DNA of 16,361 bases from RGIG5675 sp050943435 (GTDB lineage Bacteria > Bacillota > Clostridia > Oscillospirales > Ruminococcaceae): NCBI GenBank assembly GCA_050943435.1, contig JBMNPE010000031.1, forward strand, positions 1 to 16,361, read 5' to 3'. A program made the position numbers and the translations under genes. Under the pieces are notes generated by a model, which searched no databases, was not told the origin of the DNA, and saw nothing but the letters and a program-made list of their open reading frames with translations. Of the stretch, positions 6,373-12,441 are shown in pieces; position 1 is the stretch's first letter; the number at the start of each line of letters is the position of its first letter.

Positions 6373-7323
6373 CTATTTCCCGGCTAACAAAGAGTCCTTT
6401 CTTATCTGCTGGATGATTTCTTCCCTTGCCGGGACGCTGAACCTGTCCTCATGGCTTATGTGCCATCCGGACACAGCATTTCCGGCCCTAACACAGTCCT
6501 CCATGCTGAGTCCCAGTGTCATCCCGTAGAGGAATCCCGCATCGAATGCATCTCCTGCCCCAACTGTAGATACAGCTTTTACGGCTGTGAAGGGAATTTC
6601 CTTGACAGCGCCGTCCTGTGCGAGAAGAGGCGCTTTCCTTCCCCTTCTCAGGACTACAGTCCTGCCTTTTGAGAGGATTCTTCCAGCCTCCATGAGGTCA
6701 TCGTACCCGAACACCGGCCCGAATTCCTCAGTGCCCGACCCGAACAGGATTTTTGAGCACCTGGCCGCCCTGCGCAGGAGTTCCAGGTACTCCTCCGGAA
6801 TGGAATCGGAAAAAAACCTCAGGTTGAGGTCCAGGGCTACTGTTATACCTTGGGACGAGCACTCCTCCGCATATGCGACCATTGGCTCTGAGCACTCGGC
6901 CCCTATGTTTGCGCCGCTCAGGACTATGACCGTGCCTTCGAGGGGTATTTTGGAGAAATCGTAATCCGTGAAATCGGGATAGAACGAGTCGTCGTCCTTC
7001 CAGTACATGAAGTGCCTCTCCCCGTCACTGTCCACAACGGCGAATATGCTGAACCTCTGCTTTGAGCGCTCTACGCATGAGAGGTCGACCCCGTTCTTCC
7101 TCATCGTCTTGATCAGGAATTCGCCCTCGGCGCCTTCGTAGACCGGCCCTGCCAGCATCACGTCGGCTCCGAGCCTGCCGAGCAGGTTTGCGCAGTTGGC
7201 GGAAGTGCCGCCTGTCTTCATCTCGACGTATGCCTGCTTCCCTCGGCCGGCTTCGAATTCGAGCTGCGCACCGTACGGGATGACTATGTCGGTCCTTGCG
7301 TCTCCGAGACAGCAGATTCTCAT
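6373..7323 (-). CDS. PfkB/ribokinase-family carbohydrate kinase (kinase 4)
   Basis: This 316-aa PfkB-family kinase has ICCLGDARTDIV (3-14), TGGTSANCANLLGRLG (37-52, motif 1), ALDLNLR (163-169), KILFGSG (191-197) and STVGAGDAFDAGF (252-264, motif 2) with D258 as catalytic base. It shares DLNLR...ILFGSG and the C-terminal layout (DCVRAGNAVSGWHISHE) with kinase 1 at 1157, making these a paralogous pair on opposite strands. ATG 7323 is chosen because GGAGGA sits 7 nt upstream; an upstream in-frame GTG at 7338 would include the ribosome-binding site itself. It has its own TATAAT promoter and is cut off from the SIS/YjbQ operon upstream by a terminator. The 101-nt gap to the next operon holds that operon's promoter and no clear terminator. 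Confidence 0.92.
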   Translation of the reverse strand: MRICCLGDARTDIVIPYGAQLEFEAGRGKQAYVEMKTGGTSANCANLLGRLGADVMLAGPVYEGAEGEFLIKTMRKNGVDLSCVERSKQRFSIFAVVDSDGERHFMYWKDDDSFYPDFTDYDFSKIPLEGTVIVLSGANIGAECSEPMVAYAEECSSQGITVALDLNLRFFSDSIPEEYLELLRRAARCSKILFGSGTEEFGPVFGYDDLMEAGRILSKGRTVVLRRGRKAPLLAQDGAVKEIPFTAVKAVSTVGAGDAFDAGFLYGMTLGLSMEDCVRAGNAVSGWHISHEDRFSVPAREEIIQQIRKDSLLAGK

Positions 7324-7355
7324 GGCAGAATCCTCCACGCATATATTCTGGGACC

Positions 7356-7361
7356 ATTATA
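7356..7361 (-). promoter_or_regulatory. -10 box for kinase 4
   Basis: There is a perfect TATAAT on the minus strand, 32 nt before ATG 7323 and downstream of the terminator at 7397-7426. It has no TGn extension and no convincing -35 (TCGGAA at 17-nt spacing), so it may need an activator. Confidence 0.5.
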
Positions 7362-7396
7362 CGCCGGGAGAGCCTTTATTCCGATATTCAGGCATG

Positions 7397-7426
7397 AAAA
7401 AGGCGGCCGCCCGTAAGAGCAGCCGC
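7397..7426 (-). terminator. Rho-independent terminator of the SIS/YjbQ operon
   Basis: On the minus strand GCGGCTGC and GCGGCCGC form an 8-bp stem with one U-G pair and an 8-nt loop, followed by CTTTTT. It lies 23 nt past the stop of the last YjbQ gene. Confidence 0.85.
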
Positions 7427-7449
7427 TCATGAGGACAATTATTTATGTA

Positions 7450-7863
7450 TCAGAGGTCCGGGAACACCTTGACGGTGAACTGCCTGTCCCTGGGTCCGTC
7501 GAATTCGAGGAATACGACTCCCTGGGAGGATCCCAGCATTGCCTTCCCGTCCTCTACAATCAGCGGAACAGTCACTCCGATAAGCGCGGTCTTGATGTGG
7601 CCAGCGGCATCTGTCGGGGTGTCGAAGGTGTGGTGGAAGTCGTTCCTCGTCGGGACTATCACGTCCAGCTGCTCCTGGATGTCCACGTGTCCCCTCTTGT
7701 CCCAGAAGCTCGTGACTGCTATTCCTGCCGTGGTGTGAGAGCAGTGGACGATGCAGAACCCGCTCTTGATCCCGCTCTTCTTCACTATGTCCTGGACTTC
7801 GGGGGTGATATCGGTGACTCCGTTGAATTCCGTGCGGAGATGTCTTGTTTCCATATAGGCCAT
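7450..7863 (-). CDS. YjbQ-family (UPF0047) protein, copy 1
   Basis: This 137-aa protein belongs to the YjbQ family, which is widespread; its E. coli member shows a weak thiamine-phosphate-synthase-like activity, while the true role is unsettled. Seen here are HCSHTTAGI (40-48), which matches the family's conserved H-[TS]-[ST]-A-G-[IL] strand, DAAGHIK (85-91) with the second conserved His (H89), and LGSSQG (110-115), the family's LGxxQ motif, followed by EFDGPRDRQ. All the usual conserved positions are therefore present. ATG 7863 has GGAGG 8 nt upstream; that site overlaps the TAA of the SIS gene. It is last in the SIS-YjbQ-SIS-YjbQ operon and is closely followed by the terminator. The tight pairing implies that YjbQ works on the product or substrate of the SIS enzyme. 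Confidence 0.9.
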   Translation of the reverse strand: MAYMETRHLRTEFNGVTDITPEVQDIVKKSGIKSGFCIVHCSHTTAGIAVTSFWDKRGHVDIQEQLDVIVPTRNDFHHTFDTPTDAAGHIKTALIGVTVPLIVEDGKAMLGSSQGVVFLEFDGPRDRQFTVKVFPDL

Positions 7864-7876
7864 GATGCGTTCCTCC

Positions 7877-9070
7877 TTACAGCACAACGAGCTTTGACTG
7901 CTTGAACCTCACGCACTGGACGTCGAGGTCGTGGTACCTGCTTCCCTGGCAGAACTCCGGGATTCCCTTGATGGCTCCCCAGTATGCCGCAACGAAGTCC
8001 ATCGGGAGGTGCTCCATAAGGGGCATGATCCACTTGAACTCGGATTTCGGCATGTGGAATACGTCTGCGCTCTTGGGGAACACGTCCTTGTCGGTGTCCG
8101 TGATGACGCAGAGCGGCCTGCCGATGGCAGCTGCCGTCGCTGCAGTCTCGACTTCCCTCGAGAACGCCGGGCTCTCCTCGTTTGCGATGAGGAACGTGCC
8201 GATGTGCTCTGGGCTCCTGTTGAAGAAGTTGATGTGGTTCCAGTCCTCGGAATCGTCGTTTGTCGTGAGTCCACCGAAGGATTCGACCATCTTTGCAGAC
8301 CCGAAGAACGCAGTTGCCCAGTCCGGACCGTCGCCTATGAAGTCCATGTAGTCGACTCCGGCTGCGGACCACCTCTCCGACATGTCCATTGCGTGCTCGG
8401 AGATTTCCTCGTACTTTTCCCCGACGAGGGAATTAACGTACCTTATTGCGGACTTCCTCTGCCTTTCAGCCTCCTCGAGGGTCATCTGGCCCTTGCAGAC
8501 CGAGGCGTATAGCCCGATCATCATGCAGGTGTAGAGGGATGTCACGTAATTTATGACGTTGACGTGCCCGTCGCTCTTGTCGTAGAACATCTCGACTACG
8601 TAGTCGGCCGCCTGCGCAAACGGTCCACCCAGGTTGGAGGTGACTGCAATGGCGGTCCTGCCGTGCTTCTTTGCCCTCATGAGGGCTTCGAGGGGCCTCC
8701 TCGGGCCGCCGGAATTGGATATCGCTATGAGCGCATGGGCGAGGTCGTAGAAGTTGTCGCCCTCCCAGCCGCAGTATGTGTTGTAATATCTAGTGTACTC
8801 GATGTTCCTGAGTGCTTCCGTCGGGGTGCCCGGGGTCATCCCGGTCTTTGTGGAGGATTCCTTGTTCTCGAAAACCGGCTTCGCGGCTATTCCGGCGCAG
8901 TAGCTGTCGCCGCAGCCCGTGAGTATGAACTTCCTCGCGTCCTGCATAGCCTTCTCCGGTATCACTCCCGAGATGTAGTCGAGAGTGCAGTTCCTGGCGG
9001 TTATCCCGAAGCTTCCGAGCACCCTCGTCATCTGGTCGAGCATGACGTTGCTGTATTTATTCTGAGCCAT
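7877..9070 (-). CDS. double-SIS-domain protein (SIS 1) of the YjbQ-linked type
   Basis: This 397-aa protein carries two SIS domains preceded by about 45 residues of helix. Domain 1 has FILTGCGDSYCAG (48-60) and the phosphosugar loop ISNSGGPRRP (117-126). Domain 2 has YMDFIGDGPDWATAFFGSAKMVES (241-264, with a GSAK loop) and DDSEDWNHIN (272-281), the region where GlmS-type proteins carry their catalytic Glu-x-x-His. It is a clear paralog of the SIS protein at 9505, with TGxGDSYCAG at the same residue number and the DDSEDWxHIN block shared. ATG 9070 is chosen since GGAGG lies 9 nt upstream. It lies between two YjbQ genes with only a few bases between stops and starts. Likely an isomerase or lyase acting on a sugar phosphate; no characterised family fits exactly. 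Confidence 0.85.
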   Translation of the reverse strand: MAQNKYSNVMLDQMTRVLGSFGITARNCTLDYISGVIPEKAMQDARKFILTGCGDSYCAGIAAKPVFENKESSTKTGMTPGTPTEALRNIEYTRYYNTYCGWEGDNFYDLAHALIAISNSGGPRRPLEALMRAKKHGRTAIAVTSNLGGPFAQAADYVVEMFYDKSDGHVNVINYVTSLYTCMMIGLYASVCKGQMTLEEAERQRKSAIRYVNSLVGEKYEEISEHAMDMSERWSAAGVDYMDFIGDGPDWATAFFGSAKMVESFGGLTTNDDSEDWNHINFFNRSPEHIGTFLIANEESPAFSREVETAATAAAIGRPLCVITDTDKDVFPKSADVFHMPKSEFKWIMPLMEHLPMDFVAAYWGAIKGIPEFCQGSRYHDLDVQCVRFKQSKLVVL

Positions 9071-9084
9071 GTCTAGCGTCCTCC

Positions 9085-9492
9085 TCATTCACCCATGACG
9101 GCGATGCAGTACTTCCTGGCCCTCGGTCCGTCGTACTCCATGAAGAAGTACCCGAGCTTGCCGTCGGAAACCATCTTTCCGTCCTTGACAATACTTGTAA
9201 TCGAATTCCCGAAAAGCCCGCACTTTATGTGCCCTGCCGCGTCGTCCGGGGACTCCTCGTGCCTGAAGTTGATCCTTGAGGGCACAACCCTCTTAACCTC
9301 GTGCATCAGGTCTTCCCTCACCTCGACAGGTCCTCCGGTCGTCGCCATGACGCCTGCAGTGGAGTGCGGGACCTCTACGACTATGAGGCCGTTTTTTACT
9401 CCGCTCTTTTCGAGGACTCTCTTCATCTCCGGGGTTATATCGGTCACAGAGTTCTTTTCTGTGGTGAGCTCTATCGTTTCAGTGTAGAACAT
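9085..9492 (-). CDS. YjbQ-family (UPF0047) protein, copy 2, diverged
   Basis: This 135-aa paralog of the YjbQ protein at 7450 shares NSVTDITPE (14-22), PHSTAG (42-47) with the first conserved His, DDAAGHIK (83-90) with the second, and EYDGPRARK (119-127). The LGxxQ motif present in copy 1 is not recognisable here: the corresponding stretch reads MVSDGKLGYFFME. This suggests a changed substrate or a supporting role for this copy. ATG 9492 has GGAGG 7 nt upstream, directly after the stop of the preceding SIS gene. It is second in the operon. It may form hetero-oligomers with copy 1, since YjbQ proteins are known as trimers, but that is inference. Confidence 0.87.
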   Translation of the reverse strand: MFYTETIELTTEKNSVTDITPEMKRVLEKSGVKNGLIVVEVPHSTAGVMATTGGPVEVREDLMHEVKRVVPSRINFRHEESPDDAAGHIKCGLFGNSITSIVKDGKMVSDGKLGYFFMEYDGPRARKYCIAVMGE

Positions 9493-9504
9493 ATTCCTGC
9501 CTCC

Positions 9505-10662
9505 TCAGATGATCTCGATCCTGGACTGGCGGATCCTTGCCGGGTCCTTGACGGCTTCCTGCTGGAACACCGGGCAGTCTATCCTGAAGTTCTTGTATCC
9601 CTTGAGCTCTGCAATGTATCCGGCGACGAGCCCGAACACGAAGTGCTGCATGAGCGGGGTCATCCACGGATACTTGGGTGCCGGCGTCGTGAATACATCG
9701 AATCCCTCCGGGAACTGTGATGCGTCCGCATTGGAGACGACCATTGTCGGGCTCTCCAGCTGCTTAATGGCGTTCATCGTCTCGAGGATCCTGTTGAAAG
9801 ATGGAGTCTCCGGGTTGGCGATGACAACGCGGCCTATCGTCTCGGGGTCCCTCAGGAAGTAGTTGATGTGGCACCAGTCCTCGGAATCGTCGTAGGTCGT
9901 GTAACCGCCGTAGGCCTCGAGTACCTTGGCGGAGCCGAAGAACGCTGTGGCATAGTCCCCGTAGTCGCCTATGAAGTCAAGGCACCTCATGTCCTTGAAC
10001 TTTAGCGCCATGTTGAACGCCTTTTCCTCAATCGTGGGCAGGTATTCCTGGAACCTCTTTATGTAGTCGGCGAGCTCCTTGTCCATGTCGGCTGCTTCGT
10101 TCTGGCTTATCGTGTTCTTTGCCCTTCCCATCCTGATTGCGAGCTTCATGAGGGCGAGCATCGAGACGCTGTAGTTGATTGATCCGGGCCAGTATGCAAT
10201 TCCGATGTCGGGGATCTGGACGAGCAGCCTGTGCCTTGCGGCCTTTCCGACAGGTGAATCCGGGTTGCCGGTCACCGCTATCGTGTTGGCCCCGTGGAAG
10301 GATGCCCTCTCCATGGCCTCCCTCACCCTGGAGACTGCGCCTGACACCGATACGCCTATGACCAGCGGGGTGTTCGGCGAAAAGCCGAATTCCTTGGAAT
10401 TGACGAGCCTCGAGACCTCGATGGCCCTCATGGCCCTCACTTCCATATGGCAGAGGGTCTCAAAGACAGGAGCGCACGCAACACCGGCGCAGTAGCTGTC
10501 TCCGGCTCCGGTCATGATGATCTTCTGTGCGTCGAAAAGCTCTTTTTCCGGGAGAGCTTCCGTCAGGGCAGCGTAATCAAGCTTGTCGTAGACGGGAAGC
10601 AGAACTTCCTGGGCTCTTCTGGACTGCAGGAGAAGGTTGTTCTCGTAATCTTTTCTGTCCAA
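9505..10662 (-). CDS. double-SIS-domain protein (SIS 2) of the YjbQ-linked type
   Basis: This 385-aa protein is the first gene of the SIS-YjbQ-SIS-YjbQ operon. Domain 1 has KIIMTGAGDSYCAG (47-60) and loop VSVSGAVSRV (104-113). Domain 2 has CLDFIGDYGDYATAFFGSAK (227-246) and DDSEDWCHIN (258-267), followed by RDPETIGRVVIAN. It is plainly paralogous to SIS 1, but its first-domain loop differs (SVSGAVS against SNSGGPR), so the sugar-binding part has diverged more than the catalytic block. The start is a TTG at 10662 with GGAGG 8 nt upstream; no in-frame ATG or GTG lies near. The stop is followed at once by the ribosome-binding site of the YjbQ gene. Function is probably isomerisation or cleavage of a phosphosugar; the substrate is unknown. 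Confidence 0.85.
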   Translation of the reverse strand: MDRKDYENNLLLQSRRAQEVLLPVYDKLDYAALTEALPEKELFDAQKIIMTGAGDSYCAGVACAPVFETLCHMEVRAMRAIEVSRLVNSKEFGFSPNTPLVIGVSVSGAVSRVREAMERASFHGANTIAVTGNPDSPVGKAARHRLLVQIPDIGIAYWPGSINYSVSMLALMKLAIRMGRAKNTISQNEAADMDKELADYIKRFQEYLPTIEEKAFNMALKFKDMRCLDFIGDYGDYATAFFGSAKVLEAYGGYTTYDDSEDWCHINYFLRDPETIGRVVIANPETPSFNRILETMNAIKQLESPTMVVSNADASQFPEGFDVFTTPAPKYPWMTPLMQHFVFGLVAGYIAELKGYKNFRIDCPVFQQEAVKDPARIRQSRIEII

Positions 10663-10724
10663 AGCAATGACCTCCGGTTAAAAATTTTTCAGTGTTTAAT
10701 GCGAAAAATCGCTCTACGGTTTGA

Positions 10725-10733
10725 TTCTACCAC
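10725..10733 (-). promoter_or_regulatory. extended -10 promoter of the SIS/YjbQ operon
   Basis: On the minus strand this reads TGGTAGAAT (TGn plus TAGAAT), 62 nt before the TTG start. No -35 consensus is present; an inverted repeat (10745-10766) covers that position. Confidence 0.55.
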
Positions 10734-10744
10734 ACGCAGGGGCG

Positions 10745-10766
10745 GCGGTGAATGAGCCCTCACCGC
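10745..10766. promoter_or_regulatory. inverted repeat over the -35 region, candidate operator
   Basis: The arms GCGGTGA (10745-10751) and TCACCGC (10760-10766) are perfect reverse complements with an 8-nt spacer, 22 nt in all. The repeat covers the place of the -35 box of the minus-strand SIS/YjbQ promoter. There is no T-run, so it is not a terminator. A dimeric regulator site is the likely reading; no matching regulator gene is in the window. Confidence 0.45.
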
Positions 10767-10854
10767 ACCTTGCATGACATTATCTCATGACCCTCATGAG
10801 CGAATCGCGTGCTGAAGGGGCATTGCCGAGATTATATTTTTATAGTACAGGTAG

Positions 10855-10860
10855 TATAAT
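10855..10860 (+). promoter_or_regulatory. -10 box for kinase 3
   Basis: There is a perfect TATAAT 72 nt before ATG 10933 in A+T-rich DNA. The hexamer at 17-nt spacing is TTATAT, a poor -35. Confidence 0.5.
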
Positions 10861-10932
10861 TTATCCGTAACGAAGGTTTATCTTTTTGTTAACATTGACT
10901 TAACTTGAGTGTATATGCGGAGGATGCGAGTC

Positions 10933-11859
10933 ATGAAGTATCTGGTGACCGGGACGACGATAATTGACAACCTCATCTACGTCGACGGCAGCACTGTCGA
11001 CAGGATTATGGGCGGATGCGCAATCTATTCGCTCTCCGGTATAAGGATGTTTGATGACGATGTCGTGTGCCTCTCCGGAGTCGGAAATGACTTCGACAGC
11101 TACTACGGGGAATGGCTTGACAGAAACCACATCACCCATGAGGGATTCCTTGTGCGCGATGAGCACACCAACCAGACTCACCTCAAATACGCCCCGGACG
11201 GCAGCTACACCTGCAAGAGCATATACGGCGGCTCGACAAGCGGCGTCCACAACCCGGCCCTCTGGCTCAAGATGGACGACCTCAGGCCGTGGCTTCCGAA
11301 GATAAAGGGCCTCTATATGTTCTACGACATCAACGACATATACGGGGACGCCTACAGGCTCAAGGACAAGTACGGGTACAGGATAATGTGGGAATACCCC
11401 AACTGGAACGATACTTCGTACATACCAGTGTTCGAGGAAACCATAAAGTACTGCGACTATTATTCTCTCAACTTCAACGAGGCATCCGCTCTCTTCGGCG
11501 TAAAGACCATGTCCGATGCCGAACAGAAGATAAGGAGCTACGGAATACCCTGCTACTTCAGGCTCGGGACAAAAGGCGCATGCATGATAACAAAGGACGA
11601 GACCTGGTTCGTACCCATGATAAATCTCTCAGGCACAAACGAAGGAGTCGACCCGACGGGATGCGGAAACTCCTCCACCGCGGCCTGCTTCTGGGGACTC
11701 AATGAGGGGTATGATCCTCTGATGTCCGCGATACTTGGCAACGTCATGGCTGGGTTCAGCGCACTGCAGTACGGCCCCTACCCGGACCTCGGCCCCGAAA
11801 CAAGGGCAAAGGCCTGGGAAATTGCAAAAACATACTACGACAAATACAAGAAATCCTGA
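10933..11859 (+). CDS. PfkB/ribokinase-family protein with altered catalytic motif (kinase 3)
   Basis: This 308-aa member of the ribokinase-like fold shows VTGTTIIDNLIYVDG (5-19), MGGCAIYSLSGIRMF (26-40, motif 1 region), YSLNFNEASALFG (177-189) and DPTGCGNSSTAACFWG (240-255, motif 2). The motif normally reads GAGD with Asp as catalytic base; here it is GCGN, so N246 replaces the Asp. The anion-hole glycines remain. Either catalysis is changed or lost, or the protein only binds its ligand. Otherwise it is full length and intact. ATG 10933 is chosen because GGAGG ends 9 nt upstream; a GTG at 10909 and ATGs at 10915 and 10924 are poorly placed. It is transcribed alone, divergently from the SIS/YjbQ operon, with which it may share regulation. 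The next features downstream are a pseudogene on the other strand and a hairpin that may terminate it. Confidence 0.85.
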   Translation: MKYLVTGTTIIDNLIYVDGSTVDRIMGGCAIYSLSGIRMFDDDVVCLSGVGNDFDSYYGEWLDRNHITHEGFLVRDEHTNQTHLKYAPDGSYTCKSIYGGSTSGVHNPALWLKMDDLRPWLPKIKGLYMFYDINDIYGDAYRLKDKYGYRIMWEYPNWNDTSYIPVFEETIKYCDYYSLNFNEASALFGVKTMSDAEQKIRSYGIPCYFRLGTKGACMITKDETWFVPMINLSGTNEGVDPTGCGNSSTAACFWGLNEGYDPLMSAILGNVMAGFSALQYGPYPDLGPETRAKAWEIAKTYYDKYKKS

Positions 11860-11898
11860 CTAAACCAGGCACTTATTAGGTAGGCAGAAGATATCAAT

Positions 11899-12363
11899 TC
11901 AGAATAATTCAAACCGGTTAAGAAGCATATCAATGAGATTGCAGTGGAATATTCCATTTTCGTCGCAACAGCTGTGAGGGATATCCATTCTTACAACAAT
12001 CTTTTTGAAAAAATCATTTGTCAGCATCAGGGACCTGGTCCCTGATGCTTCTTTTTCAGAAGTATCCATTCGGAAGGCAGATTGAATGTAGACCTTCCTG
12101 TCCGCATCACTGACAACAAAATCAATTTCCCTCTTCTTGTTGTTACCGCCGCTTCCATCCGTCACTGCACCTGTATCTACCGAATATCCTCTTTTCACAA
12201 GTTCATTGTATTTGATGTTTTCCATCATGTGCCCCGGGTCATACCGGCGGTAATTTAATCTTGCGTTGCGAAGGCCTATATCTGTGAAATAGTACTTATT
12301 GGGATATTTAAAGTATTTTTTCCCTTTAACATCAAAGCGCCTGGCTTCAGAAACGAGACAGGT
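11899..12363 (-). pseudogene. C-terminal remnant of a DUF4143 AAA ATPase (ATP-binding protein)
   Basis: The open frame (155 codons including the stop) encodes the C-terminal part of a common AAA-type ATP-binding protein of about 400 aa ending in DUF4143. The match starts at SEARRFDVKGKKYFKYPNKY, continues through FTDIGLRNARLNYRR and MMENIKYNELVKRGYSVD, and ends naturally at the TGA at 11901-11899. The Walker A/B ATPase half is absent: an in-frame TGA lies at 12366-12364 and an unrelated terminator begins at 12368. An ATG at 12228 could start a 109-aa remnant but has no ribosome-binding site. Codon use differs from the neighbours (more A/T at third positions), suggesting past horizontal gain. 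These proteins are frequent near mobile or toxin-like loci. Most likely a decayed gene truncated by deletion. Confidence 0.8.
12023..12056 (+). terminator. strong hairpin followed by T-run, possible terminator for kinase 3
   Basis: The arms AGCATCAGGGA (12023-12033) and TCCCTGATGCT (12039-12049) are perfect reverse complements, with a further C-G pair and a 3-nt loop, followed on the plus strand by TCTTTTT. It lies 164 nt past the kinase 3 stop, inside the DUF4143 remnant on the other strand. Its coding sequence there still fits the family, so the hairpin may be accidental. Confidence 0.45.
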
Positions 12364-12367
12364 TCAT

Positions 12368-12411
12368 AAAAAATTCCGCCGGAGCCTGTTTACAACAAAC
12401 TCCGACGGAAT
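12368..12411 (-). terminator. Rho-independent terminator of the ABC exporter operon
   Basis: On the minus strand ATTCCGTCGGAG (12411-12400) pairs with CTCCGGCGGAAT (12384-12373), a 12-bp stem with one U-G pair and a 15-nt loop, followed by a run of T. It lies 31 nt after the stop of the second ABC gene. Confidence 0.9.
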
Positions 12412-12441
12412 ATGAGAAATATTTTTACTTCCAGTCTCAAG

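Larger units (their letters stand above)
10663..10932. other. divergent intergenic region between SIS/YjbQ operon and kinase 3
   Basis: This 270-nt non-coding region contains the minus-strand extended -10 at 10725-10733, the inverted repeat at 10745-10766, a short palindrome CTCATGAG at 10793-10800, and the plus-strand TATAAT at 10855-10860. A perfect AAAAATTTTT palindrome lies at 10681-10690 in the SIS leader. No gene is seen in it. Confidence 0.65.

Noticed and set aside
6366..6381. Direct repeat TATTTCCC x2
   Set aside because: It is only 8 nt twice, overlapping the end of kinase 4; no recurrence elsewhere suggests a system.
7450..7863. Calling the YjbQ proteins thiamine-phosphate synthases
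   Set aside because: That activity is weak in the E. coli homolog and no thiamine gene or signal is in the window.
7785..8372. 195-codon minus-strand frame overlapping SIS 1 and YjbQ 1
   Set aside because: It is very rich in Arg/Gly/His, shows no family pattern and is out of frame with two well-supported genes.
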